Shown piece after piece: positions 22,332 to 30,397 of a stretch of DNA of 35,193 nucleotides (positions within the stretch are counted from its first letter, which is position 1; every line of letters starts with the position of its first letter). Location of the stretch: IMG/VR virus record IMGVR_UViG_3300048831_000083, positions 1-35,193 of that record; one strand, 5' to 3'. Origin of the DNA: a virus. The translations under genes and the position numbers were made by a program. The notes beneath the pieces were generated by a model. It searched no databases, had not been told where the DNA came from, and worked only from the letters and a program-made list of their open reading frames with translations.

Positions 22332-23411
22332 ATGGCACGCAAGGACCTGACAGTATTCATTGGCCGTTTCTCCCCGTTCCACAACGGGCACGCCGCCGTT
22401 CTTGAGCGAGCGCTGCAGACCAGCAAGGTCGTCCTCGTTCTCGTCGGCTCCGCGGGCGACGCGCCGACCATCAAGAACCCGTTCTCGTACCAGTTCCGCT
22501 CCGACCTGATCTGGAGCTGGCGGAAGACCCTCGGTCAGGGCAAGTACGGCAAGCTGCGCATCAGCTCGCTGCCTGACACCCCCTACAATGACCAGCTCTG
22601 GACGCGCGACGTGCAGGTCGAGGTTGAGGCCGCCAAGAACGCGTTCGTCGATGAGCTTGGCCTAAACCCGACCATCCACCTCACCGGTGCCAAGCGCGAC
22701 GCGAGCGGCTGGTACCTCGACGTCTTCCCCACCTGGCAGAAGGACTTCTTCCAGGACGCTGAGCACGACTTCTCCCTGTCCGCCTCCAAGGTGCGCGACA
22801 TCCTCTTCACCTCCAGCGACCACGCCGACGTCGCCTCGCGCGTCGGGTCCCTGGTACCTGGCGTGACGCTTGACGCGCTTCGAGAGTTCCGGACCCAGCC
22901 GCTGTTCGAGCAGCTGCGGCGCGAGCACCACTTCATTGAGAGCTACAAGATGCGGTGGCAGGCGGCGCCCTACGCGCCCACGTTCACCACCGTCGACGCC
23001 GTCGTCGTGCAGGCCGGTCACGTCCTGCTGATCGAGCGTCGCGCCGAACCTGGCAAGGGGCTGTGGGCCCTGCCTGGTGGCTTTGTCAACCAGAGCGAGC
23101 GGCTGCAGGCCGCCGTCCTCCGAGAGCTGCGCGAGGAGACGCGCCTGAAGGTGCCGGAGCCGGTGCTGAAGGGCAGCATCAAGAGCAAGGAAACGTTTGA
23201 CCACCCCGACCGCTCGCTGCGCGGCCGCACCATCACCACTGCGTTCCTCATCCAGCTCGCTGAGACGGGTGAGCTGCCGACGGTGAAGGGTGGAGATGAC
23301 GCCGCGAAGGCCTTCTGGGTCCCGATCGCGGAGGCCATGGCGAAGCGTGACCAGTTCTTTGAAGACCACTACTCAATCATTCAGACGATGATTGGTCGGC
23401 TTGACGTTTAA
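22332..23411 (+). CDS. natV: Bifunctional NMN adenylyltransferase / Nudix hydrolase
   Basis: A 359-aa fusion. Residues 1-185 form a nucleotidylyltransferase: FIGRFSPFHNGH at 9-20 with the HxGH motif, GDAPTIKNPFSYQFR, and SLSASKVRDIL at 148-158. Residues 215-359 form a Nudix domain whose box begins GGFVNQSERLQAA and ends LRELREETRL (249-272). In the family the first domain makes NAD from NMN and ATP and the second hydrolyses ADP-ribose-type substrates. KVP40-like phages have the same fusion. With the nicotinamide phosphoribosyltransferase at 27305 it forms a two-step nicotinamide-to-NAD route. Preceded by AGGAGC. The 3' end overlaps the convergent GIY-YIG gene by 35 bases. Confidence 0.92.
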   Translation: MARKDLTVFIGRFSPFHNGHAAVLERALQTSKVVLVLVGSAGDAPTIKNPFSYQFRSDLIWSWRKTLGQGKYGKLRISSLPDTPYNDQLWTRDVQVEVEAAKNAFVDELGLNPTIHLTGAKRDASGWYLDVFPTWQKDFFQDAEHDFSLSASKVRDILFTSSDHADVASRVGSLVPGVTLDALREFRTQPLFEQLRREHHFIESYKMRWQAAPYAPTFTTVDAVVVQAGHVLLIERRAEPGKGLWALPGGFVNQSERLQAAVLRELREETRLKVPEPVLKGSIKSKETFDHPDRSLRGRTITTAFLIQLAETGELPTVKGGDDAAKAFWVPIAEAMAKRDQFFEDHYSIIQTMIGRLDV

Positions 23412-23919
23412 CGTGACACTTTTCAAAATGCCAAAGATGCATCGGTCCCAATTTTCCACTCTTCTTACAGTGGGGACAGGTTACCACTTTATTAGCAAGC
23501 ACTTGCATCACGCGCTTTCCAGTCTTAGAAACGGCAAGTCTAACTTCATCAGTTACACTATGCCCCTTGAGTTTTTCAGCCACCTTCTTGTTACGCTCGA
23601 GAGTATGTTTCTTGCCGGTAAACCCCAAGGATGCTCTTCCTCCAGGAGAGATATTGTAAAAGTCGCGGCTCTTAACAGCATCGAACTCTTCAATCAATTG
23701 TTTCTCTGCCCAAATGAGATCTTGAAACGAAAAGGCCTCGAAAAGAATCTCTCGACAGAAATTGTTAGCTCCATATTTCGCAATGGCACGTTTAATTGCT
23801 TTACCAGATCCAAGGTAGGTTTCGATAATTCTATGACGCCTACCATAGGAACACATGCCGATGTATCTTTTTCCATTGACCAAATTTTTGGTCATGTAGA
23901 CGAATCCGTAAGGTCTCAT
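23377..23919 (-). CDS. GIY-YIG homing endonuclease (Seg-like)
   Basis: A 180-aa protein with FVYMTKNLVNGKRYIGMCSYG (GIY-YIG core) and YLGSGKAIKRAIAKYG in the N-terminal 60 residues, a FYNISPGG block, a NUMOD-like GFTGKKHTLE helix, and a C-terminal zinc finger (CPHCKKSG...HFEKCH). It is AT-rich compared with the neighbours. A late octamer lies 20 bases upstream. Its last codons overlap the end of the NMN adenylyltransferase gene, so insertion reshaped one gene's 3' end. Confidence 0.9.
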   Translation of the reverse strand: MRPYGFVYMTKNLVNGKRYIGMCSYGRRHRIIETYLGSGKAIKRAIAKYGANNFCREILFEAFSFQDLIWAEKQLIEEFDAVKSRDFYNISPGGRASLGFTGKKHTLERNKKVAEKLKGHSVTDEVRLAVSKTGKRVMQVLANKVVTCPHCKKSGKLGPMHLWHFEKCHVKRQADQSSSE

Positions 23920-23938
23920 AAGTTCTCCCGATTCAAAC

Positions 23939-23946
23939 TATTTACA
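23939..23946 (-). promoter_or_regulatory. Late promoter-like octamer
   Basis: Minus strand reads TGTAAATA, 20 bases upstream of the leftward GIY-YIG gene. Confidence 0.6.
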
Positions 23947-24077
23947 AAACGAGACCACTACCACATCATCACCACCATGGTGGGAAGGATCGTGAGCTGA
24001 TGGCGTACTTCAACCCAGGTACAGTAAAATGCCCACCACGGGCAAGTGAGGCCGGCAGTCCCGGCAAGGAGGAAGGT

Positions 24078-24710
24078 ATGTTCAACGCAAACATGAAGTC
24101 ACCAAGCATGGACAAGTTCATCAGCCGCCTGTTCCGTCGTGCCGACGGGGTGGTGTGGGACCTGATGAGCGGCAAGATCGGCGTCGCGACGCCGGACGGG
24201 ATCGCCACCCTCGAGGGTGAGGGGGCCGACGCCCGCGTGTCCATCAACGTCATCGATGAGTTCGGCCTGCCTCTGCCGGCCTTCGCGCAGTCAACGCCAG
24301 TCGACGCCGTCAAGGTGGGCGACATCATCTACAGCGGCAAGGAGCGCATCTCCTGGGTGATCGAGAAGACCGAGAAGGGCTTTAAGGTCATGAAGCCCAG
24401 CGGCGAGACCGTGACGTGGCACCCGCCGAAGGTGTCGATGCTCGGCCTCGACAGCGGCGTGATGGTGCTGCGCTCGCTCGTGAACCTGCTGCCGAACGGC
24501 AACCAGGGCCTCGGGCAGATGCAAAACATGCTGCTGCCTCTCATGATGATGGGCGGCGACGGCATTGGCGAGGGACAGCTCGAGAAGATGCTGCCGCTGA
24601 TCCTGATGTCTCAGGTCTCTGGCGGTGACCAGGGCGGCATGAACAACATGCTGCAGACCATGATGCTCATGGGCATGATGGGCGGCGGCAAGCTCTTCGG
24701 AGGTAAGTGA
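24078..24710 (+). CDS. Hypothetical protein with methionine-rich C-terminus
   Basis: A 210-aa protein. The ATG at 24078 is preferred because AAGGAGGAAGG stands just before it; the frame is open back to 24000. A beta-rich N-terminal half (DGVVWDLMSGKIGVATPDGIATLE) is followed by a C-terminal 70 residues of mostly Met, Gly and Leu (MLLPLMMMGGDG, MMLMGMMGGGK). Such a tail may self-assemble or touch membranes. Similar proteins next to VWA proteins are known from large phages as hypotheticals. Confidence 0.65.
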   Translation: MFNANMKSPSMDKFISRLFRRADGVVWDLMSGKIGVATPDGIATLEGEGADARVSINVIDEFGLPLPAFAQSTPVDAVKVGDIIYSGKERISWVIEKTEKGFKVMKPSGETVTWHPPKVSMLGLDSGVMVLRSLVNLLPNGNQGLGQMQNMLLPLMMMGGDGIGEGQLEKMLPLILMSQVSGGDQGGMNNMLQTMMLMGMMGGGKLFGGK

Positions 24711-24712
24711 TC

Positions 24713-25600
24713 ATGGGAAGCGGCCGCTGGACAGACGACGCGTACACCTCGTACGCCACGACCACCAACTACCGGAGCAAGTCAACTCACGAGGTGTTTG
24801 ACCGCACCCATCTGAGCCCGCTCCTGGACCCGTCGAAGATCAAGCTGCGTGAGAGCTGCGACGGGCCTGACAACCCCAACTCGACGCCAATCATCATGGC
24901 GCTGGACGTGACGGGCTCGATGGGTCGGTACGCGGCAGAGATCGCGAAGGACCACCTGCCGGAGATCATGCGCGGCATCATCGACCAGAAGCCGGTCAGC
25001 GACCCGCACGTGATGTTCATGGGCATCGACGACATCTGGGCCTCGCCAACGGAGGCGCTGCAGGTCTCGCAGTTCGAGGCGGACATCCGCATCCTCGAGC
25101 AGCTGCGCAACATCTACCTCGTCGGCAACGGCGGCGGCAACCGCTCGGAGAGCTACGACCTGGCCTGGTACTTCGCCGCCTTCCGCACCGAGATCGACAG
25201 CATCAAGAAGCGTGAGCAGAAGGGCTACCTCTTCACCTTCGGTGACGAGGAGGCGCCGTACCAGAAGATGACGGCGGAGGCGCTCAAGCGGCTGTTCAAG
25301 ACGGGTGAGTTCAGCGACACGACGCCGGAGGCCGCGCTGCAGCTGGCGCAGCAGAAGTACCACGTGTTCCACGTCATCATCGAGCAGGGTGACTACGCCG
25401 GCCGGTACCTGAAGGAGGTCGAGCGCTCGTGGACCCGCCTGCTTGACCGCAACGTGATCTGCGTGCGCAACACTAGGTACCTTACTGAGGTCATCCTCGC
25501 CACGATGCGCATCGTCGCCGGTGCGGAGCCTGAACTCGTCATCGCCGAGAGCAAGCACCCGGCCGAGCTGAAGTACGCCTTCCGGCTGGCGGAGCGGTGA
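24713..25600 (+). CDS. VWA-domain protein
   Basis: A 295-aa protein with IIMALDVTGSMG at 60-71: D65-x-T67-x-S69 is a MIDAS-like metal site of the von Willebrand A fold, with T in place of the first usual S. Later ...TFGDEEAPYQ and conserved aspartates complete the fold. VWA proteins mediate metal-dependent protein contacts. The ATG at 24713 has GGAGGT at a proper distance; a GTG at 24707 is possible. It follows the Met-rich protein by 2 bases and probably acts with it. Confidence 0.8.
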   Translation: MGSGRWTDDAYTSYATTTNYRSKSTHEVFDRTHLSPLLDPSKIKLRESCDGPDNPNSTPIIMALDVTGSMGRYAAEIAKDHLPEIMRGIIDQKPVSDPHVMFMGIDDIWASPTEALQVSQFEADIRILEQLRNIYLVGNGGGNRSESYDLAWYFAAFRTEIDSIKKREQKGYLFTFGDEEAPYQKMTAEALKRLFKTGEFSDTTPEAALQLAQQKYHVFHVIIEQGDYAGRYLKEVERSWTRLLDRNVICVRNTRYLTEVILATMRIVAGAEPELVIAESKHPAELKYAFRLAER

Positions 25601-25601
25601 G

Positions 25602-26870
25602 ATGAGAAAGGCGTTCGTCGTCATCGGCGCCGGCTTCGGTGATGAGGGAAAGGGCCTCATCACCGACTACCTCGCGCGTCAGGTCGCCAACCCGCTCGTC
25701 GTCCGCTTCAACGGCGGCGGGCAGGCCGGCCACACCGTGGTTGACGGTGAGCGGCACCACATCTTCGGGCACGTCGGCGCGGGCTCCTTTGCCGGGGCCA
25801 GCACCTACCTGTCCAAGAACTTCATCGTGAACCCGCTGCTGGCCGAGCGGGAGCTGCGGGCTCTCTGGGACAAGGGCGTGAGGCGGTCCTACGTGGATGT
25901 CCACCCTGAGGCCCAGGTTACCACCATCTACGACATGGCCATCAACACGCTCGTTGAGCTGGCGCGCGGCAACAACCGCCACGGCTCGTGCGGGCTGGGC
26001 ATCAACGAGACGGTGACCCGCGGTGAGAAGGTCGGGCGCCTGACGGTCGGCGCGCTGCAGGTGATGTCAGACGCGCGCCTCCATGAGGTCCTCAAGGCGA
26101 TCGCCGAGGTCTGGGTGCCGCAGCGCCTGGCGCAGTTCAACCTGTTCAATGGCGACGTGAAGGCCGCGCAGCGGTCGTGCCAGTTCATCGAGGTCCTCAC
26201 CGACCACCGCTACCACCACCACGCCGAGGCGCTGCGGCGGGCCACCGTTGAGTGGTGCTACGTGGGCGTTCCTGCGCTCACCAACGAGTCCATCATCATG
26301 GAAGGTGCGCAGGGGCTGCGCCTCGACGAGTTCCTCGGGAAGTTCCCCCACGTGACGCGCTCTGTGACAGGCCTACCATACGCCTGGCAGGCAGCGGCGG
26401 AGCTTGACGTCACGGAGCTGCAGCCCATCTACGTGACGCGCTGCTACACGACCCGTCACGGCGCTGGACCACTGCCGTACGAGGGTGAGTTCATCACTGA
26501 CCGCGACCTGTGGGACACGACGAACGTCTTCAACCCGTGGCAGGGTCAGCTGCGCTACGCGCCGCTCGACGTTGACGCGCTGAATGAGTTCATCGACAGG
26601 GACCTCGAGCGCTCGCACAACACGCGAAAGCCGCTGCTGGCGGTGACCTGCCTCGATCAACTTGGCGGTGGTGTCAGGGTCATCGTCAACCGCAAGCACC
26701 ACCTGGTGCAGACCGCAGGTGACCTGGTGGCGCTGCTTGAGCGTGAGGTCAACCTGAAGGTCGCCCTCACAAGCTTTGGCCCCTCGGCGCAGGACGTCCG
26801 GCCAACCTCAGATTTCTTTTCCACGCTGAGGTGGTATAATACTTCAGAGACTGAAGGACTAGCCAAATGA
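25602..26870 (+). CDS. purA: Adenylosuccinate synthetase
   Basis: A 422-aa protein. GAGFGDEGKG at 9-18 is the GTP/IMP-site loop with the catalytic Asp14; NGGGQAGHTVV matches the GGxNAGHT block; IIMEGAQGLRLDEF and FPHVTRS match the EGAQGxxLD and FPxVT(S/R)S blocks; YTTRHGAGPLP matches the C-terminal loop. It joins IMP and aspartate with GTP hydrolysis, the first step from IMP to AMP. The phage PurZ enzymes for diaminopurine DNA replace that catalytic Asp, and here it is kept, so I favour PurA. The gene contains the promoter for the next one near its end. Confidence 0.9.
   Translation: MRKAFVVIGAGFGDEGKGLITDYLARQVANPLVVRFNGGGQAGHTVVDGERHHIFGHVGAGSFAGASTYLSKNFIVNPLLAERELRALWDKGVRRSYVDVHPEAQVTTIYDMAINTLVELARGNNRHGSCGLGINETVTRGEKVGRLTVGALQVMSDARLHEVLKAIAEVWVPQRLAQFNLFNGDVKAAQRSCQFIEVLTDHRYHHHAEALRRATVEWCYVGVPALTNESIIMEGAQGLRLDEFLGKFPHVTRSVTGLPYAWQAAAELDVTELQPIYVTRCYTTRHGAGPLPYEGEFITDRDLWDTTNVFNPWQGQLRYAPLDVDALNEFIDRDLERSHNTRKPLLAVTCLDQLGGGVRVIVNRKHHLVQTAGDLVALLEREVNLKVALTSFGPSAQDVRPTSDFFSTLRWYNTSETEGLAK
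26813..26840 (+). promoter_or_regulatory. Sigma70-like promoter inside the end of purA
   Basis: TATAAT at 26835-26840 in GTGGTATAAT, with TTTCTT at 26813-26818 as a weak -35 at 16 bases. It would drive the gene at 26867. Confidence 0.5.
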
Positions 26871-27235
26871 GTGAAGTCAAGCCACTCTCGCCGACCGAGA
26901 TCGCGGCCAACCGCATCAATTCCATCCCGCCTGAGGTCATTGAGACCGTCAATGAGCTGCTGACGGAGAAGTTTGTCCCGCGGTGCACGTCGGTCGTTCT
27001 GCTGCAGGACGAGATCATCGCCAGGGCGACCACAAAGCTGCTGGAAGGTAAGACGGCGAGGTTGGGAGCGATCGACGAGCTACGTGAGAAGTTCTTCAAG
27101 CACGGCTGGTTGAACTTCGAGTCGCTCTTCGAGGACGTGGGCTGGAGAGTGACGTACGACAAGCCAGCGTACAACGAGACCTACGACGCCAACTTCAAGT
27201 TCACACCCGCCGACAAGGTACCGTACGGCGGCTAG
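26867..27235 (+). CDS. Conserved hypothetical phage protein
   Basis: A 122-aa protein overlapping the purA stop by 4 bases. The pattern IPPEVIETVNELLTEKF...FFKHGWLNFESLFEDVGWRV..YDKPAYNETYDANFKF is one I have seen repeatedly in T4-like phages and jumbo phages without a known function. It has its own promoter. A terminator hairpin follows it at 27256. Confidence 0.75.
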   Translation: MSEVKPLSPTEIAANRINSIPPEVIETVNELLTEKFVPRCTSVVLLQDEIIARATTKLLEGKTARLGAIDELREKFFKHGWLNFESLFEDVGWRVTYDKPAYNETYDANFKFTPADKVPYGG

Positions 27236-27255
27236 GCGCGCCTCCGGGCGCAGGC

Positions 27256-27280
27256 GGTGACCGAGAGACGGTCACCTTTT
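27256..27280 (+). terminator. Rho-independent terminator
   Basis: GGTGACCG pairs with CGGTCACC across AGAGA, followed by TTTT. It lies 25 bases before the NadV start, so NadV is either read through or has a promoter I do not see. Confidence 0.7.
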
Positions 27281-27304
27281 CAACAAACTGAAAGGAGCTT
27301 TCAG

Positions 27305-28687
27305 ATGACAACGCTAAAAACCAACCTCATTCTTCAGACGGACTCGTACAAGCTCTCCCACGCGGGAGCGTACCCGAAGGACGTCAAGGGCATGTTCTCC
27401 TACATCGAGGCGCGCAGCAAGGGCGACACCATCGTCCCCTTCGGCCTGCAGATGTGGATCAAGAAGACACTCACCACCCCCATCACGACCGCTGACATCG
27501 ACGAGGCCGAGGCATTCGCCCAGGCCCACGGCGAGCCGTTCAGCCGCGCAGGCTGGGAGAAGGTCATCTCGCAGTACGGCGGCCTGCTTCCCATCAAGAT
27601 CCGCGCCGTCCCTGAAGGCACGCGGGTGCCGAGCGGCAACATCATCGTGTCGATCGAGTGCACCGACCCCGACCTGTTCTGGCTCTCCTCGTACCTCGAG
27701 ACGAGCCTGCAGCGCGGAGTGTGGTACCCGACGACCATCGCCTCCAATGACTACAAGGCGTGGCGCGTGATCCGCCGCTACGCCGCCGAGTCGAGCGACG
27801 ACCTGTCGCTCGTCCCCTTCACGCTGCATGACTTTGGCGGGCGCGGCGTCTCCAGCGCCGAGAGCGCTGAGGTCGGTGGCGCCGCCCACCTGGTCTACTT
27901 CATGGGCAGCGACACCATCGAGGGCGTGCGCGCGGCCAACTTCTACTACAACAGCAAGATGGCGGCGTTCAGCGTGCCGGCGGCCGAGCACAGCATCCAG
28001 TGCTCGTACGGCCCGGTCGGCCAGCGCGACTACCTCGAGAAGATGCTTGACACGTACGCCAAACCTGGCGCGATCGTGTCGATCGTCATCGACGGCTACG
28101 ACGTGTACCGTGAGGCGCAGGAGCTCTGCTCGCTGAAGGACAAGATCGTCGCCAGCGGCGCCCGCATCGTGTTCCGCCCGGACAGCGGCGACGCGCTCGA
28201 GGTTATCCCGCGCCTGCTCAAGCTGCAGGAAATGGCCTTCGGCTCGAAGCTTAACAGCAAGGGCTACAAGGTGATCAACAACGTCGGCATCATCCAGGGC
28301 GACGGCATCGACCTCGAGTCGATGACGGCAATCCTCGACAAGATCACCGGCATGGGCTACAGCGCCAGCAACATCGTGTTCGGCAGCGGCGGTGCCCTCC
28401 TGCAGAAGGTCAACCGCGACACGTTCAAGTTCGCGCAGAAGGCCTCCGCGATCCTGCGCAACGGGAAGTGGCACGACATCTACAAGGACCCGGTGACGGA
28501 CCCTGGCAAGAAGTCCAAGGCCGGCCGCCTGTCACTGTTCAGGTCAGTTCACACTGACGAGCTGATGACGCTGCCGGTCGGCGGTGGCTCAGCTGACTGG
28601 CAGGACGTCATGCTCACCGTGTACGAGAACGGCGAGCTGCTCAACGAGCAGACGCTCGATGAGATCCGCGCGCGAGCGCAGGCATAG
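27305..28687 (+). CDS. nadV: Nicotinamide phosphoribosyltransferase
   Basis: A 460-aa protein (human NAMPT is 491). It opens ILQTDSYKLSHAGAYP like NAMPT, and has GGRGVSSAESAEVGGAAHLV, PAAEHSIQCSYG (the AAEHS block holds the catalytic histidine) and FRPDSGD, which binds the phosphoribosyl group. It makes NMN from nicotinamide and PRPP in the cytoplasm. The ATG at 27305 follows AAAGGAGC. With the NMN adenylyltransferase at 22332 it completes a nicotinamide-to-NAD salvage route (the arrangement called NARP2 in recent phage-defence work). Confidence 0.95.
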   Translation: MTTLKTNLILQTDSYKLSHAGAYPKDVKGMFSYIEARSKGDTIVPFGLQMWIKKTLTTPITTADIDEAEAFAQAHGEPFSRAGWEKVISQYGGLLPIKIRAVPEGTRVPSGNIIVSIECTDPDLFWLSSYLETSLQRGVWYPTTIASNDYKAWRVIRRYAAESSDDLSLVPFTLHDFGGRGVSSAESAEVGGAAHLVYFMGSDTIEGVRAANFYYNSKMAAFSVPAAEHSIQCSYGPVGQRDYLEKMLDTYAKPGAIVSIVIDGYDVYREAQELCSLKDKIVASGARIVFRPDSGDALEVIPRLLKLQEMAFGSKLNSKGYKVINNVGIIQGDGIDLESMTAILDKITGMGYSASNIVFGSGGALLQKVNRDTFKFAQKASAILRNGKWHDIYKDPVTDPGKKSKAGRLSLFRSVHTDELMTLPVGGGSADWQDVMLTVYENGELLNEQTLDEIRARAQA

Positions 28688-28695
28688 GAGGAAGT

Positions 28696-28890
28696 ATGAC
28701 CGTGGTGAAGCACTCGGTGCCACTTGACATCGTGCTGACAGCTAAGGAGCGAGATCTTGTCTGCCAAGGCAAGATCTGCCCTGAGTGCAAGGGCGGGAAC
28801 GTCGAGCACGTTGGTTCCAACCCTGACGGGCGTAGCATGAACCACGCCTATGACTGCAGCGACTGCGGCGCGCAGTGGGAGGGGTACTGA
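28696..28890 (+). CDS. Small zinc-ribbon protein
   Basis: A 64-aa protein with CPECKGGN...CSDCGAQW, two CxxC knuckles 28 residues apart that should bind one zinc. It follows nadV by 8 bases with GGAGG upstream and overlaps the next gene by one base. Likely nucleic-acid or protein binding; no specific role visible. Confidence 0.7.
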   Translation: MTVVKHSVPLDIVLTAKERDLVCQGKICPECKGGNVEHVGSNPDGRSMNHAYDCSDCGAQWEGY

Positions 28891-29342
28891 TGAAGGTCAT
28901 CTACGCGCGCCAACCGCTGCCGCACTCCATCTTCCTCGCCGGCCCATCACCGCGAGACAGGGAGACGCACTCCTGGCGCCCTGAGGCCCTCGCGAACCTG
29001 CAGGAGCTGGGGTACAAGGGCACGGTCCTCGTGCCAGAGGACGAGGACTACGAGAACGTCGACTACGACGCCCAGGTCGGCTGGGAGTTCGACGCGTTGA
29101 ACCAGGCCAGCGTCATCGTGTTCTGGGTCCCGCGTGAGATCTCCAAGATGCCGGCCTTCACCACCAACGTGGAGTTCGGGATGTTCGCCCACTCGCGCAA
29201 GGTGCTGCTTGGCTTTCCTGACTGGGCGGAGAAGATGTCGTACCTGGAGCACCACGCCAAGGTCATCGGCATCCCGATCTACAGGAGCCTGTTCTGCCTG
29301 CTGCAGGCGGCGGTCGTCTTCCCGTACAGGGCCAATAAATAG
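28890..29342 (+). CDS. Nucleoside 2-deoxyribosyltransferase-like protein
   Basis: A 150-aa protein: IFLAGPSPRDRETHSWRPEAL at 14-34 and VGWEFDALNQASVIVFWVPR at 64-83 followed by FTTNVEFGMF are the blocks of the Nuc_deoxyri_tr2 family, with the conserved E (NVEFG) as nucleophile candidate. Members move deoxyribose between bases or act on nucleotides. In this neighbourhood (NadV, PurA, MazG-like) a nucleotide or nicotinamide ribose substrate is possible. The start overlaps the previous stop. Confidence 0.75.
   Translation: MKVIYARQPLPHSIFLAGPSPRDRETHSWRPEALANLQELGYKGTVLVPEDEDYENVDYDAQVGWEFDALNQASVIVFWVPREISKMPAFTTNVEFGMFAHSRKVLLGFPDWAEKMSYLEHHAKVIGIPIYRSLFCLLQAAVVFPYRANK
29334..29341 (+). promoter_or_regulatory. 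Late promoter-like octamer
   Basis: AATAAATA overlapping the preceding stop; 24 bases upstream of the gene at 29365. Confidence 0.55.
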
Positions 29343-29364
29343 GCGATCACTGTCGGAGAACGCA

Positions 29365-30147
29365 ATGGCACTGCTCAAGGAACTGCACCAGCTCAACGAG
29401 GCCACGCAAAACATCACCGTCGTCCTCGACGTCGCCGACGAGGAGGCCACGACCCGCACCAAGGTCGACGCCTCGCTGGCGCAGCTGATCGGCAAGCTGC
29501 CCGTGAAGCACAAGGTCCTGACCTACGGGCGGCAATCCACCCAGGGCTGGCCACAGGTTGAGTTCACCGGCCCTAAGGACGCCATCAAGAGGCTCCTGAA
29601 GAAGGGCGGCTGGGACGACGACATCTCGACGTACCTCAAGGAGGGCGTCCGCTCGAAGGCCTCCATCGAGTCATTTGACAACTCGCACCCCGAGTGGAAG
29701 AAGGGGTACAACGACTACGTGAACGGTCAGAAGTGGACCTTTCCAACCTCGCTGCTGAAGACCCCTGCCGGGAAGAAGTACCGCGCCGGCTGGGACGAGG
29801 CAGAGAAGGCAGCGAAGCGCAAGGCTGAGATCAAGGCGGTGGCTCCCTCGGCGTCCTCGCTGCGCGCTGACATCGTCAAGAAGCTAAAAACACTAGGCTT
29901 CAAGCTGCACAGCCAGGAGCAGTCACCGGGTGCGCTCAAGGCGTGGCTGGAGAGTGACAAGGTCGTTGGAATGACCGCCATTGCCAACCTGCTGCCGTTC
30001 GCTAAGCTGCGTCGAAAGTCCTATGGTGACGAGGTCATTGACGGCAAAGGGTACGAGGTTGAAAAGCAGGGACCCAAAAGCGTCTACGTGGCCGTGTACC
30101 GTAAGGGCAGCGCTGGCCAGGAGTACGAGATGGGGATCGACACGTAA
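29365..30147 (+). CDS. Hypothetical late protein
   Basis: A 260-aa protein; the ATG at 29365 follows GGAGA and a late octamer. Two charged domains are joined by an Ala/Ser-rich hinge (KAVAPSASSLRADIV). The middle contains YVNGQKWTFPTSLLKTPAGKKYRAG, and the end is beta-rich (GYEVEKQGPKSVYVAVYRKG). I do not recognise the family. Late expression and size fit a virion-associated protein. Confidence 0.7.
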   Translation: MALLKELHQLNEATQNITVVLDVADEEATTRTKVDASLAQLIGKLPVKHKVLTYGRQSTQGWPQVEFTGPKDAIKRLLKKGGWDDDISTYLKEGVRSKASIESFDNSHPEWKKGYNDYVNGQKWTFPTSLLKTPAGKKYRAGWDEAEKAAKRKAEIKAVAPSASSLRADIVKKLKTLGFKLHSQEQSPGALKAWLESDKVVGMTAIANLLPFAKLRRKSYGDEVIDGKGYEVEKQGPKSVYVAVYRKGSAGQEYEMGIDT

Positions 30148-30149
30148 GA

Positions 30150-30179
30150 TTGTACATTTCCCCGGGCCAGTGATATAAT
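30150..30179 (+). promoter_or_regulatory. Sigma70-like promoter of the RNA region
   Basis: TTGTACA at 30150-30156 followed by a 17-base spacer containing CCCCGGG and TATAAT at 30174-30179 in GTGATATAAT, very like the promoter at 4745. It opens the leader that precedes the tRNA region. Confidence 0.7.
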
Positions 30180-30210
30180 AGCATCACTGGTTGAAAATTT
30201 GGTGCCCTCC

Positions 30211-30218
30211 TATAAATA
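30211..30218 (+). promoter_or_regulatory. Late promoter, perfect consensus, inside an inverted repeat
   Basis: TATAAATA flanked by GGTGCC (30201-30206) and GGCACC (30221-30226). The leader ORF at 30243 follows. Confidence 0.7.
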
Positions 30219-30242
30219 CCGGCACCTGAAAAAGGAGTAGTT

Positions 30243-30338
30243 GTGTCTTCACTTACCTTAACACTGTCGTCGCTCTCAGTCGTGGCCCCGGCCGCGCTGG
30301 GTAGCTATGCGCTCCCAGGAGGCGCGCCCCTAGGTTAA
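30243..30338 (+). CDS. Possible 31-aa leader peptide
   Basis: A GTG-initiated frame with AAAAAGGAG 7 bases upstream. It encodes a Ser/Leu-rich peptide beginning MSSLTLTLSSLSVV and ending GGAPLG. The stop TAA at 30336-30338 lies in CCCCTAGGTT, which can pair with AACCTAGGGG downstream and so compete with the terminator hairpin at 30360. Placement suggests a leader peptide controlling the downstream RNA region. A small structural or secreted peptide is the alternative. Confidence 0.45.
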   Translation: MSSLTLTLSSLSVVAPAALGSYALPGGAPLG

Positions 30339-30359
30339 GGTTCAAGCCAGCCGAATCTA

Positions 30360-30397
30360 AACCTAGGGGACCCAGAAGGTCCCCTAGGTTGTTTTTG
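30360..30397 (+). terminator. Strong rho-independent terminator / attenuator
   Basis: AACCTAGGGGACC pairs perfectly (13 bp) with GGTCCCCTAGGTT over a CAGAA loop and is followed by GTTTTTGG. A competing antiterminator can form between CCCCTAGGTT at 30327-30336 and AACCTAGGGG at 30360-30369. Confidence 0.85.

Noticed and set aside
24782-25663. A 293-codon minus-strand frame opposite the VWA gene
   Set aside because: Antisense shadow with Arg/Leu/Val-rich composition and no promoter or ribosome site.
25602-26870. PurZ (diaminopurine DNA synthesis) instead of PurA
   Set aside because: The catalytic aspartate in GFGDEGKG is present, and no DatZ-like or other Z-DNA gene is in the window.
27314-28474. 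A 386-codon open frame on the minus strand opposite nadV
   Set aside because: Same antisense effect; the plus-strand protein is an unmistakable NAMPT.
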